NCBI RefSeq assembly: GCF_025628985.1
Contig: NZ_JAOTEM010000004.1
Location: 248,001 to 312,000 of the forward strand
Source: Chryseobacterium edaphi
GTDB lineage: Bacteria; Bacteroidota; Bacteroidia; Flavobacteriales; Weeksellaceae
DNA: 64,000 nucleotides
Direction of reading: 5' to 3'
Shown here in pieces: positions 1-8,553 of this stretch; the stretch's first letter is position 1; each line of letters starts with the position of its first letter. The notes below the pieces were generated by a model. It ran no database searches. It was not told the origin of the DNA and saw only the letters and a list, made by a program, of their open reading frames with translations. A program made the position numbers and the translations under genes.

Positions 1-906
1 AGCGAAACCAAACTATTTGACGTTATCATCATCGGCGGAAGTTACGCAGGATTATCTGCTGCAATGTCTTTAGGAAGATCTTTAAGAACTATTTTGGTCA
101 TTGATAACGGAAAACCATGCAACATCCAGACTCCACATTCTCATAATTTTTTGACACAGGACGGTAGTTCTCCTTCTGAAATTTCAACTTTGGCAAAAAA
201 TCAGGTTGAAAAATATCAAACAATTGACTTTTATGATGGGAAAGCGATTTTAGCTAGAAAAACTGATTTCGGATTTGAAATTACAACCGAAAATAGAGAG
301 AAATTCAACTCGAAAAAGCTGATTGTTGCTACAGGAATTGTAGATCAGGTTCCAGACATCAAAGGCTTTAAAGAATCTTGGGGAATCTCACTTATTTACT
401 GTCCGTACTGTCATGGTTACGAATTTAAAGGTAAGAAAACAGGAATTATTGCAAATGGCGACCGTGGTTTTCATATTATCTCTTTGGTAAATAATTTAAC
501 AAAAGACCTAACGATTTTTACTCAGGGAAAAGCTATTTTCAACGATCAGCAACATGAAAAATTGAAAAAAAATAATATTCAAATCATTGAAACTGAGATT
601 AAAGAATTGAAACATCAAAATGGAATGGTCGAAAGCCTAATTTTATCTGATGGCAAAGTTTTGAATTTTGACGTGATCTATGGTCCTTCTCCCTTTACTC
701 AGCAATCAGACATTGCCGAATCTTTAGGTTGCGAAATGACAGAAATGGGTCATATCAAAATAGATCAATTCCAAAAGACGAATATTACAGGATTATTTGC
801 ATGTGGTGACAATTCTAGTGCGATGCGTTCGGTTGCAAATGCCGTTTATACGGGAAATGCTGCTGGTGCAATGGTGAACGCTGAACTGGTATCTGATTGT
901 TTTTAA
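1..906 (+). CDS. NAD(P)/FAD-dependent oxidoreductase, thioredoxin-reductase-like (5' partial)
   Basis: The frame is open from base 1, so the start lies outside the window; the first in-frame ATG (64) would cut off the FAD-binding loop. The visible N-terminus has the Rossmann signature IIIGGSYAGLSAA. A CPYC redox pair followed by HGYE (codons at 400-411) lies in the NADPH domain, as in low-molecular-weight thioredoxin reductases and related Bacteroidota flavoproteins. Near the C-terminus GLFACGD is the second FAD-binding motif. About 301 residues are visible, close to the family's full length of about 300-310. It probably moves electrons from NADPH through FAD to a disulfide in the cytoplasm. 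Whether the partner is thioredoxin cannot be told. It is the first of four same-strand genes that include a Crp/Fnr regulator. Confidence 0.85.
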   Translation, partial: SETKLFDVIIIGGSYAGLSAAMSLGRSLRTILVIDNGKPCNIQTPHSHNFLTQDGSSPSEISTLAKNQVEKYQTIDFYDGKAILARKTDFGFEITTENREKFNSKKLIVATGIVDQVPDIKGFKESWGISLIYCPYCHGYEFKGKKTGIIANGDRGFHIISLVNNLTKDLTIFTQGKAIFNDQQHEKLKKNNIQIIETEIKELKHQNGMVESLILSDGKVLNFDVIYGPSPFTQQSDIAESLGCEMTEMGHIKIDQFQKTNITGLFACGDNSSAMRSVANAVYTGNAAGAMVNAELVSDCF

Positions 907-935
907 AATAAGAATAGATTATTCGATCAATTTTG

Positions 936-943
936 TAGATTTG
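936..943 (+). promoter_or_regulatory. Putative Bacteroidota -7 box (TAnnTTTG)
   Basis: TAGATTTG matches the Bacteroidota -7 consensus TAnnTTTG and lies 20 bases before the start of the GLPGLI gene. No clear TTG -33 element is visible at the expected distance, so this is a partial match only. Confidence 0.35.
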
Positions 944-963
944 AACAGTTATATCAAATCTCA

Positions 964-1812
964 ATGAATAAAATTTTCCTGTTTTTAATTTTCGTCATCG
1001 TTTTAAAGCTCAATGCGCAGAATCAGAGATTCATCTACGAATATAAATATGTTCCCGATTCTACAAAAGTTGACAGCGTTTTAACCGAAAATATGCGTCT
1101 CACAATTTTCAAAGATCATTCTGAATTTCTGAGCGAAATGAAAGCTAAGAGAGATTCTGCCATTGTAAAATCTTCACAGAAAAACAATGGCAAAATTGGC
1201 ACAGACCTTTCACCGGGAAATATTAAAACTTTTGTTTGGAAAAATAAAAATAATAGCAAAAACTACTCGACAGAATTTGTTGGAATGGAATCTTATAAAG
1301 TAACCGATGAAACTGATTTTAACTGGACATTAATTGATGAAACAAAAAAGATTCAAAACTATAATTGCCAGAAAGCAATTTTAAAATTTGGCAGGCGAGA
1401 ATGGACGGCCTGGTTTACAACAGAATTGCCATTTCAGGATGGTCCGCATATATTCTGCAAACTTCCGGGTTTGATTGTGACTATTGAAGATTCAAAAAAA
1501 CATCATTCTTTTCAACTCATCGCCAATTATAAAACCAATGATGGCACTTCTGTTATGAAAGCATTTCATTTATTAAAAAACTATAAGGTCAATAGGAAAC
1601 AGTTTAATAAAAAGTGGAACGATTTCAGGAAAAATCCGATCAGTGCAAACGAACAGTTTTTGCTGATGAATCCACAAATTACTCAATTCAAATCCTATGA
1701 TGAAAATGGGAATGAAATGGATGCCAATGCATTAAGAAAAGCAGGAACGGAAAAGGCTAAGAAAAATTTAGTTAAAAACAACAATTTTCTTGACCTTGAA
1801 TTGTATAGATAA
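964..1812 (+). CDS. GLPGLI family secreted protein
   Basis: This 282-aa protein has a hydrophobic signal peptide (residues 1-18, ending LNAQ) and carries the family hallmark as KLPGLIVTIED at about residues 166-176, where GLPGLI proteins usually read GLPGLI. A conserved aromatic stretch, EWTAWFTTELPFQDGP, lies just before it, which is typical of the family. GLPGLI proteins are exported Bacteroidota proteins of unknown biochemical role, often near outer-membrane or metal-handling genes. It lies 57 bases after the flavoprotein gene and 30 bases before the Crp/Fnr gene, so co-transcription with the latter is plausible. The function is not known. Confidence 0.85.
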   Translation: MNKIFLFLIFVIVLKLNAQNQRFIYEYKYVPDSTKVDSVLTENMRLTIFKDHSEFLSEMKAKRDSAIVKSSQKNNGKIGTDLSPGNIKTFVWKNKNNSKNYSTEFVGMESYKVTDETDFNWTLIDETKKIQNYNCQKAILKFGRREWTAWFTTELPFQDGPHIFCKLPGLIVTIEDSKKHHSFQLIANYKTNDGTSVMKAFHLLKNYKVNRKQFNKKWNDFRKNPISANEQFLLMNPQITQFKSYDENGNEMDANALRKAGTEKAKKNLVKNNNFLDLELYR

Positions 1813-1842
1813 TTAGCAAAACTGATTATTAAATCAAACTAA

Positions 1843-2427
1843 ATGAATGTCCTAAAAGACCATATCAACAAAACAATTTCCCTGACCGACGAAGAATTTT
1901 CAGTTGTTGAGTCATTTTTCACGAAACAACATATTAAGAAACGCGAAATGATTATTAGTGAAAATGATCAGGTTAACCACGTTTATTTCATTGTTTCAGG
2001 TCTTCTAAAACTTTTTTATACCGATGCTGAAGCTAAAGAACACATCATTTCTTTTTCCATGGAAGATTGGTGGGAAAGTGATTATGCAGCATTTTACACT
2101 CAAACAAAGGCAACTCAGTCATTGCAATGTCTTGAAGATACAATAGTTTTAAAACTTTCCTTTGACGATTATCAGCAACTTCTTAATCAGGTTCCAAAAA
2201 TGACCGATTTCTTTCTAAAAAAAGCCATTGGTGGACATATTTCAAACCAAAGAAGAATCCTGTCATTGATGACCATGAGTGCAAAAGAACGGTATGAGCA
2301 ATTTCTGAAATACTATCCTACACTTATCCAACGAGTTCCCAAAACTATTTTGGCTGCATATTTAGGCGTGTCAAGAGAAACTTTGAGCCGATTGTATTTA
2401 GAATCGGGTTTAAAAAGATCTAAATAG
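1843..2427 (+). CDS. Crp/Fnr family transcriptional regulator
   Basis: This 194-aa protein has an N-terminal cyclic-nucleotide-binding-type beta roll (about residues 15-130, with VNHVYFIVSGLLKLFY) and a C-terminal helix-turn-helix (about 164-190). The recognition helix reads SRETLSRL and keeps the Arg-Glu-x-x-x-Arg pattern with which E. coli CRP reads GTGA half-sites. There is no cysteine cluster of the Fnr type, so oxygen sensing through Fe-S is unlikely. The ligand is unknown; many Bacteroidota homologues do not conserve the cAMP pocket. A near-perfect CRP-type palindrome overlaps the stop codon and precedes the ridA gene, so the protein may control its downstream neighbour. Confidence 0.85.
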   Translation: MNVLKDHINKTISLTDEEFSVVESFFTKQHIKKREMIISENDQVNHVYFIVSGLLKLFYTDAEAKEHIISFSMEDWWESDYAAFYTQTKATQSLQCLEDTIVLKLSFDDYQQLLNQVPKMTDFFLKKAIGGHISNQRRILSLMTMSAKERYEQFLKYYPTLIQRVPKTILAAYLGVSRETLSRLYLESGLKRSK

Positions 2428-2441
2428 TGATGTAGATCACA
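2426..2441. promoter_or_regulatory. CRP-type operator-like palindrome
   Basis: AGTGATGTAGATCACA has two half-sites, GTGA and TCAC, separated by six bases, matching the CRP consensus TGTGA-N6-TCACA except for its first base. It overlaps the stop codon of the Crp/Fnr gene and lies about 60 bases before the ridA start. The recognition helix encoded next door has the residues that read such half-sites. Binding is inferred. Confidence 0.5.
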
Positions 2442-2500
2442 GCATCAATTTTCAAACTCTGCCGAACTTTGTTCCATTAATTAAATTAAAATATTTCAAA

Positions 2501-2890
2501 ATGGAAAAAAGAATCATCAACCCGTGGACATGGCAGGACGACAGAAATTATGCACAAGCTGTGGAAGTTAAAAATGCACAGAGCACACTTTACGTTTCCG
2601 GGCAAACTGCAATCGACGACAACGGAATTACTAGCGATGCCGATATGAGAACGCAGATCATCAAAACATTTGAAAATCTGGAAAAAGTAATTCTGCAGGC
2701 AGATTTTGAACTGAAAAATATTGTTCGTCTCAATGTTTACACGACAGATCACCCTGCGTTTTTCGAAAATTTTGACATCTGGCAAAACTGGATCACAAAG
2801 CATGGAATTCAGCAGGCAAGTAATGTAATTGAAGTCAAAACATTATTTGAAACGCTGAAAGTGGAGATGGAAGCGACGGTGGTGAAGTGA
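2501..2890 (+). CDS. RidA family protein (YjgF/YER057c/UK114)
   Basis: This 129-aa protein matches the RidA family in length and layout: an early VSGQTAIDDNG stretch (family form SGQ.p.d..G), the central helix with NLEKVILQAD, and NIVRLNVYTTD. RidA enzymes hydrolyse reactive enamine/imine intermediates released by PLP enzymes, and work as trimers in the cytosol. The C-terminus ASNVIEVKTLFETLKVEMEA is somewhat divergent where RidA proper has R..V.V..LP.....E.E, so it may belong to a RidA subfamily with a different substrate. It follows the Crp/Fnr gene by 73 bases with a CRP-like palindrome between, and ends at a strong terminator. Confidence 0.85.
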   Translation: MEKRIINPWTWQDDRNYAQAVEVKNAQSTLYVSGQTAIDDNGITSDADMRTQIIKTFENLEKVILQADFELKNIVRLNVYTTDHPAFFENFDIWQNWITKHGIQQASNVIEVKTLFETLKVEMEATVVK

Positions 2891-2952
2891 TTTTTCTTTT
2901 GATAAAAATTTAATAGGGTTTACATATTGTTGGATAAAGAATAATTACATAA

Positions 2953-2982
2953 AAAACCGTCCCGAAAATTCGGGACGGTTTT
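2953..2982. terminator. Bidirectional intrinsic terminator
   Basis: A 13-bp perfect stem (AAAACCGTCCCGA / TCGGGACGGTTTT) with a 4-base AAAT loop lies between the convergent ridA and mdh genes, with A- and T-runs on each side. Confidence 0.9.
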
Positions 2983-3005
2983 CATTTATATAAATTTTAA
3001 TAAAA

Positions 3006-3932
3006 TTAAAACTTCAAATCACCATTCACTTCTCTAACCGCTTGTGCAGCTTCAGCAAATTTAGCTTTCTCTTCTTCAGTTAAAGAAATGTTTACGATGC
3101 TTTCAACACCGTTTTTCCCGATGATTGCAGGAACACCTAAACAGATATCGCTTTCGCCATATTCTCCGTCAAGCATTAATGAACAAGGGATCATTTTCTT
3201 CTGGTCACAAGCGATAGCCTGAACCATTACAGAAACTGCAGCACCCGGTGCATACCAAGCTGAAGTACCTAACAATTTAGTTAGTGTAGCTCCACCCACT
3301 TTAGTTTCGTCGATTACATATTTTTGTTTCGCATCATCCAAGAACTCAGTTACAGGAACTCCGTTTCTAGTTGCTTTGCTTAATAAAGGTAGCATTCCTG
3401 TATCACTGTGAGCAGCGATTACCATTCCGTCTACATCTGAGATTGGAGCTTCTAAAGCTTCAGCCAATCTGTATTTGAATCTTGCAGAATCCAAAGCACC
3501 ACCCATACCGATGATTTTATGCTTAGGAAGACCTGAAGTTTTGTGCACCAAATAAGCCATTGTATCCATTGGGTTAGAAACCACGATGATGATTACTTCA
3601 GGAGAATTTTTTACTAAATTTTCAGTAACTTCTTTTACGATTCCCGCGTTGATACCGATTAATTCTTCTCTCGTCATTCCCGGTTTTCTTGGGATTCCGG
3701 AAGTGATTACCGCTACATGAGAACCTGCTGTTTTGCTGTAATCTCCTGTTGTACCTGTAATTTTAGTATCAAATCCGTTCAAAGATGCAGTCTGCATCAA
3801 GTCCATTGCCTTTCCTTCAGCAAATCCTTCTTTGATATCTACTAAAACTACCTCTGAACAGAAATCTTTCATTGCGATGTATTCTGCACAACTTGCTCCT
3901 ACAGCACCTGCACCTACTACGGTTACTTTCAT
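3006..3932 (-). CDS. mdh: Malate dehydrogenase
   Basis: The enzyme (308 aa) interconverts malate and oxaloacetate with NAD in the TCA cycle. It has the N-terminal glycine loop VVGAGAVGASCAE, the mobile loop around PRKPGMTREEL, NPMDTMAYLV, and the active-site histidine in AAHSDTGMLPL. It belongs to the LDH-like (type 3) malate dehydrogenases, whose usual length is 308-312 aa. The start at 3932 gives the canonical MKVTVVGAG; the frame is open 20 codons further upstream, but that extension is low-complexity and covers the promoter. A TTG-N20-TACATTTG promoter lies just upstream and overlaps the terminator hairpin of the upstream bphO gene. Confidence 0.95.
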   Translation of the reverse strand: MKVTVVGAGAVGASCAEYIAMKDFCSEVVLVDIKEGFAEGKAMDLMQTASLNGFDTKITGTTGDYSKTAGSHVAVITSGIPRKPGMTREELIGINAGIVKEVTENLVKNSPEVIIIVVSNPMDTMAYLVHKTSGLPKHKIIGMGGALDSARFKYRLAEALEAPISDVDGMVIAAHSDTGMLPLLSKATRNGVPVTEFLDDAKQKYVIDETKVGGATLTKLLGTSAWYAPGAAVSVMVQAIACDQKKMIPCSLMLDGEYGESDICLGVPAIIGKNGVESIVNISLTEEEKAKFAEAAQAVREVNGDLKF

Positions 3933-3981
3933 AATATTTACTTTTTTATTATTTATTTTGTTAGTTTTAATTTTTGCTTCC

Positions 3982-4012
3982 CAAATGTACAAATTCCCGA
4001 AAAATTGGGCAA
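3982..4012 (-). promoter_or_regulatory. mdh promoter (TTG-N20-TACATTTG)
   Basis: On the minus strand a TTG (4012-4010) is followed after 20 bases by TACATTTG (3989-3982), a full Bacteroidota -33/-7 pair, leaving a leader of about 45 bases before the mdh start. The -33 element sits inside an inverted repeat (3993-4024). Confidence 0.65.
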
Positions 4013-4024
4013 TCTTTCGGGAAT
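3993..4024 (-). terminator. Hairpin after bphO overlapping the mdh promoter
   Basis: A perfect 10-bp stem (ATTCCCGAAA / TTTCGGGAAT) with a 12-base loop lies 21 bases after the bphO stop. The T-run is poor. It covers the -33 region of mdh, so it may terminate bphPO transcripts, affect mdh transcription, or both. Confidence 0.5.
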
Positions 4025-4045
4025 TTTAATTATTATTTAAAGAAA

Positions 4046-4597
4046 TTAATTAACGTTTAGTAAAAACGTATAAAGTTTTTTAGCTCCGGACAATACTTCG
4101 TTGTAGTTTTCTTCTGTCACTTCAGTATCCAAAACCTCTTTGAAGCTCTTCCACATTGGTCCTGTATTTTCCTGATAACATCCGAAAAAGTTGAAGGTTA
4201 CCTCGTCAAAACCTTCCGTTTTAGAAAGCTGTTTTGCAATGACATTTCCACCCAGAGTAGAACCTTCAATCACATACATTGCTCCTAAAGCTTCATGTTC
4301 ATTGGCAAATTCGAGATCGTGAGAAGCCGTTTGATTGTCTAAAGCTAAACTTAACAGATCTTTTTCAATCAAAGGAAGTTTTACTCTTTTATCCAAATGA
4401 AGTTTTTCAGAGAATTTATCGGAAAGACTGCTGAATATTTTGTCTTCACTATTAAGAAGCATCAAATAATTGGTATTGATGATTTTTTTGTAATCTTCTA
4501 AAGTGAAAGTTTTGCTGAAAATTTTATCAGAACTAAATAATTTTTCTGCTGCATCATGAAACTCAGCGGTGTTTTGTTTTAAATATTCAGAAACCAT
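4046..4597 (-). CDS. bphO: Biliverdin-producing heme oxygenase
   Basis: This 183-aa protein looks like a bacterial heme oxygenase. It has the proximal histidine region near the N-terminus (AEFHDAAEKLF, His14) and the distal-helix glycine pattern EGSTLGGNVIAKQL at about 111-124. Heme oxygenase opens heme to biliverdin, CO and iron in the cytosol using reduced ferredoxin or another donor. It starts 15 bases after the stop of the bacteriophytochrome gene on the same strand, the classic bphP-bphO operon in which the enzyme supplies the chromophore. A role in iron recovery from heme is possible but less supported by the context. Confidence 0.9.
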   Translation of the reverse strand: MVSEYLKQNTAEFHDAAEKLFSSDKIFSKTFTLEDYKKIINTNYLMLLNSEDKIFSSLSDKFSEKLHLDKRVKLPLIEKDLLSLALDNQTASHDLEFANEHEALGAMYVIEGSTLGGNVIAKQLSKTEGFDEVTFNFFGCYQENTGPMWKSFKEVLDTEVTEENYNEVLSGAKKLYTFLLNVN

Positions 4598-4612
4598 TTT
4601 TTGTTTAAAATT

Positions 4613-6832
4613 TTAAAGTTGTTTCACAAATTTAGGGTTTTGAAACGTTAAAATAAAACAAGTCCCATTAATACTGCTTTCATAATCTACATTTCCTCCA
4701 ATTCGGTTCATAATTCGGTGAACGATTGAAAGTCCGATTCCGTTTCCTTTGAATTTTCGGGCATTATCCATCCTGTTGAAGATCTTAAACATTCTATGTT
4801 TTTCAGTTTCAGGAATTCCGATACCATTGTCGGTGATCTTGTAAATAACCTGCTCTCCGTCTTCCATACCCTCTATCAAAACTTCAGGTTGATCTTGCTT
4901 TGAAGAATATTTGATTGCATTATTGATGATGTTCAGAAAAACCTGATGCAACAACGTTTTATCCGCCAAAACACTCGGACATTCTTTGATAATCACAATA
5001 CTGTTCGGACTGTCAAAGGTCAATTTTGCATTCTCTGTGATCTTCTCAATAGCTTGTTGCGTTTCCAGATTTTCGAGCTGAATCTCGCTGTGTTTTGCTC
5101 GGCTTAACTGTAGTACATCATTCATCATTTCAGCCATATTGTCGATTTCATCGATAATAGAACTGATCTTATGTTTATTTTTATCTGAAGTTTCAGAAAG
5201 GCTTTTCAGCAACATCTGTGCATTCAGCTTCATTACAGTTAATGGAGTTCCCAAATCATGGGAAATGGTGTATGAAAAACTATCCAATTCTTCATTTACC
5301 TTTTTAAGCTGCTCGTTGAGTCTTTTTATAGTAACATATTGTCGGTGGGAAGTTTCCAAAATCACATCCCGGATAGACTGTATAGCAATCTCATTTCTAC
5401 TGCTCCATCTTCTTGAACTTCCTTTAATATCTTCTTTGAAAACCTCAAAAGACGTTCTTGGTGAGACAATATTTTTTTCTTCTCCGTTCTGAGAAAATAC
5501 ACCGATTTTCTTTTCAGGATTTCCTGCCCAGTTGATATGATCGTCAAATTCTTTTCTGAACCAGATCAGCAACTCGTTTTTACTTTTTTCAACAAAATAA
5601 ATAACAATCCCGCCAACAGTTTCGTCAAGACCTAATTCTTCTCCAAAATCCTTCAGAAAACTTCGGCTGATAAAAAGCATTTCTTCTGTATTTTGGTATG
5701 CCCAATCTACAATTTTATGGATGGCTTCGTGTTTCGGAGCTACTCCGTCGGTGACGATATAATTTTCTGAAACAACTGCCAAACCGTCTGCTTCAGGTAA
5801 ATTTCTGATTGCGGATTTGTTTTCAACAAGTGATTCAAATAAAGTATTATATTTTAAAAATTCGGCTTTTAATTGCGATGCTCTTAAACTTAAATCTAAA
5901 CGATATTCGAGTTCTTTTTTAGACTTGAAAGATGAGTAAGCATTGGATGCCAAAACAGTGAAAATTCCTGCCTGTACACGATCTTCCAGATCAATATGCT
6001 TAGCTTCAGAATTCTGACAAGTCACTAAACCCCAAAGTTTATCATCAATAATGATTGAAATACTAAAGCTTGATGACGCCCCAGAATTTTTAATGTACTG
6101 ACCATGAATTGGAGACATCGCACGTGATGCCACAAAAGTAAGATCTATTTTGTCAATCTTTTTACTGATAATTTTTACCGGCTCAGAATATACATTACTG
6201 AAAATTCTTTTTCTTTTTTTTCTGTAAAGTTCTCTTGCCTGTCTCGGAATATCAGATTCTGGATAATGAAGTCCCAAATAGCTTTCTAAGTTATCATTGG
6301 TTTTTTCAGCTATTACTTTACCAGAGCCGTCTTCCATGAATTTATAAACCATGATACGGTCATAATTGATAATATTGAAAAGGGTGCCCAAAAGCTGATC
6401 CCAGATTTCTTTTTCGTTATCAATAATATAGAAATTGTCGTATTTGTTGGTAATTCTTTTATTAGGATTTCCGATAACGGCCTCAAATTCAAAGAAAATA
6501 TGATCCTGACTACGGAAAACGGAGAAGTGATATTCTTTGTTCCCGATCAAAATTCTATCAAAATAAGTTTCGTTGTCTCGTCGGATAAGATTTTCTAAAG
6601 ATTCGAAAATATCTGAAGCCATGACGGTATGAAAAAGCTCCGGAAAGTCTGTCAGTTTCTTTCCAAAAAAGGTTTCAGAGTTTTCAATATTAAAAATATC
6701 TGAAATATTTTCACTGAAAAAAGATATGGTTTTAGACTCCGCATCGATGCCAATCAGATAACCAAAACTTTGTATATAACCCGGAATATGGATGGGTTCT
6801 TCATGACATTCAACAAAATTCATAGATAACAC
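4613..6832 (-). CDS. bphP: Bacteriophytochrome sensor histidine kinase
   Basis: This 739-aa red/far-red photoreceptor kinase has PAS (about 5-120), GAF (140-305), PHY (310-495), HisKA (515-580) and HATPase domains. Cys9, just before HEEPIHIPG, is in the place that binds biliverdin covalently. PESDIP (191-196) keeps the chromophore-contacting Asp, and PRTSF (458-462) is the PHY tongue. The phosphorylated histidine is in SHDLGTPLT (His525), and NNAIKYS plus DNGIGIPE and GNGIGLSIV form the ATP site. No receiver domain is attached. The GAF CHH motif, whose histidine contacts the bilin D-ring, reads CQN here (about 272-274). An alternative start at Met4 would leave Cys6. It forms an operon with bphO; its response regulator is not in the window. 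Confidence 0.95.
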   Translation of the reverse strand: MLSMNFVECHEEPIHIPGYIQSFGYLIGIDAESKTISFFSENISDIFNIENSETFFGKKLTDFPELFHTVMASDIFESLENLIRRDNETYFDRILIGNKEYHFSVFRSQDHIFFEFEAVIGNPNKRITNKYDNFYIIDNEKEIWDQLLGTLFNIINYDRIMVYKFMEDGSGKVIAEKTNDNLESYLGLHYPESDIPRQARELYRKKRKRIFSNVYSEPVKIISKKIDKIDLTFVASRAMSPIHGQYIKNSGASSSFSISIIIDDKLWGLVTCQNSEAKHIDLEDRVQAGIFTVLASNAYSSFKSKKELEYRLDLSLRASQLKAEFLKYNTLFESLVENKSAIRNLPEADGLAVVSENYIVTDGVAPKHEAIHKIVDWAYQNTEEMLFISRSFLKDFGEELGLDETVGGIVIYFVEKSKNELLIWFRKEFDDHINWAGNPEKKIGVFSQNGEEKNIVSPRTSFEVFKEDIKGSSRRWSSRNEIAIQSIRDVILETSHRQYVTIKRLNEQLKKVNEELDSFSYTISHDLGTPLTVMKLNAQMLLKSLSETSDKNKHKISSIIDEIDNMAEMMNDVLQLSRAKHSEIQLENLETQQAIEKITENAKLTFDSPNSIVIIKECPSVLADKTLLHQVFLNIINNAIKYSSKQDQPEVLIEGMEDGEQVIYKITDNGIGIPETEKHRMFKIFNRMDNARKFKGNGIGLSIVHRIMNRIGGNVDYESSINGTCFILTFQNPKFVKQL

Positions 6833-7065
6833 TTAAAGAATCAAAGTTAATGATTTTTTCGCCCAAAAGTTACTTTGTGGTACTCAATATCAAATTTACA
6901 CCTATAATTAATAGTAATTATATTTTTTTAATGTTTCATTAACATTATTTTCATATTTTGTATTAAAAATTTACAATTTATCAATACAATTCTGAATCGT
7001 TTTATAATTTAAAAATATATAATTCACCAATTGACAAGGAAATTTCAAAAACTCAATATTAGTTT

Positions 7066-8079
7066 TTAAACTTCCTTATCAAAGTAAAGCATATAATATT
7101 TTCCTTTTTCGTCCTGCCCCTGTTCGAGCATTTTCCGGTCTCCATGAATATAAATATGGAAATTTTTGTCTAATTTGATAATACTTTTAAAATGCCTCTG
7201 CGTTTTCTTCACTGCAGCTTCACTGATCGGAAATTCTTCTGAAATATTGATCTGCATTTCCTGCTCGTAATCGGTTTTAAAATTGTTAAAACTTTCAATA
7301 ACGTGCTCGTCTTTTAAAACTTCGGCAGCAAATTCGTCTAATTTAAATTCTTCTTTTTCTTTAAAGAAATTGATCGACTGATTCAAAAAATCTGCCTGAT
7401 CTGCCTTTGAAACCTCAAATTCCTGCGGAAGCTGCTTGGTGATATAGTCTTTGTAAACCATCAAAGCTTCCTGCGTATGAAAATACTCATCGTCACGCTG
7501 TTTTACTTTGAGGAAATCTTCGAACCAGTAATACATATCACCGTTTTTATTGTTGTCAACTACAGAAAGCACATATCCGCTTTCTTTACTGCTGTTGTAG
7601 ATCAGCGCAGCTTTATCAATTTTCGAAAGACTGATCCCCTGATCTTTATCGATTTCGAATGATTCGTTTTTAGGAAAAATTTTCAAGAAAGACTCTCTTT
7701 TTTCGGTTTTGAAAATCCCGATTTTATCAACTTTATCGTCACCTTCACGATCGTCTTCAAAGTAAACAATAAATAACTCGCCACCCTGAACTCTTGGATT
7801 TTCGGCAGCTTCAAAAAGATGCTTTGCGAGGTTTTCAGATTCCCATAGAAACTTTGCTTTGTCTTCAAAAATTTCGGAAACAGAACTGTAAACAGGATTA
7901 TTGACTAAATATGAATCGCTGTAAAACTGATACGTTTCTTCAGTTTTGAATGATCCTAAAAAATAATTCTCCAATAACTCAACAGTTCCTTCATCTAATT
8001 CAAGTTCTTCCTGAGAAAGTAAAAGAGATTCTCCATTAATTTTATTTCCGACTCTGTGTACTACAATTTTTGAAAACAT
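7066..8079 (-). CDS. Nucleoid-associated protein (NdpA/YejK family)
   Basis: This 337-aa protein resembles the 37-kDa nucleoid-associated proteins (YejK/NdpA). The start begins MFSKIVVHRVGNKING, the usual family N-terminus. The frame is open for 20 codons upstream, but that part is not family-like. Typical features are LYF/LFIVYF beta stretches, YFLGSFKTEE near the N-terminus, and the acidic SISKIDKAALIYN-like middle (here SLSKIDKAALIYN). In E. coli YejK binds DNA and topoisomerase IV; in Bacteroidota its role is not established. It stands alone on the minus strand, 233 bases before bphP, and nothing suggests a shared function. Confidence 0.8.
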   Translation of the reverse strand: MFSKIVVHRVGNKINGESLLLSQEELELDEGTVELLENYFLGSFKTEETYQFYSDSYLVNNPVYSSVSEIFEDKAKFLWESENLAKHLFEAAENPRVQGGELFIVYFEDDREGDDKVDKIGIFKTEKRESFLKIFPKNESFEIDKDQGISLSKIDKAALIYNSSKESGYVLSVVDNNKNGDMYYWFEDFLKVKQRDDEYFHTQEALMVYKDYITKQLPQEFEVSKADQADFLNQSINFFKEKEEFKLDEFAAEVLKDEHVIESFNNFKTDYEQEMQINISEEFPISEAAVKKTQRHFKSIIKLDKNFHIYIHGDRKMLEQGQDEKGKYYMLYFDKEV

Positions 8080-8273
8080 CTTTGATTTTTTGTGGACTGC
8101 AAATATATTAATTAAATCAAACAATCTATTACCTTTCATTTTGATAAAAACATTATCATTTTGAAATCATTTCTATTTAATCATTTAAATACAATTAATT
8201 GATTTAAAACAAGATAGATAATAAAGTACACAAAAGGAATACGTTTGGTATCCATAGTTTTAAACCTACTAAA

Positions 8274-8420
8274 ATGGATTTAAAAACTTTAAACAAAATC
8301 GACACACTCAGAAGACTGAAAAGCAGAGGACCACAAACTCCCAAATGGTTAAAATCTAATACGATTTTACTGCTAACTTTTTTATCAGTTGTAGTGGCAG
8401 TTTTATGGAGTCTATTTTAA
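8274..8420 (+). CDS. Small membrane protein, 48 aa
   Basis: This short frame codes for a basic N-terminal half (MDLKTLNKIDTLRRLKSRG) and one C-terminal hydrophobic segment of about 19 residues (ILLLTFLSVVVAVLWSLF). The layout suggests a single-pass inner-membrane protein with its basic end in the cytoplasm. A second tiny protein of the same design follows, and then a 132-aa protein, all on the plus strand. The start has an AAAATGG context and no Shine-Dalgarno, as is usual here. I do not recognise a family. The clean stop, charge pattern and hydrophobic segment support a real gene, but its small size makes this uncertain. Confidence 0.55.
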   Translation: MDLKTLNKIDTLRRLKSRGPQTPKWLKSNTILLLTFLSVVVAVLWSLF

Positions 8421-8553
8421 ATTGAATTACTAAATTATCATATTACATGATACCTTAAACTCATTAGTTAAGACAAATTAAAACAGGCAAGATACACTTT
8501 CATTACATAATTTTCACATCTTATTACAAAAAATAAACCCAAATTTTAAACTT

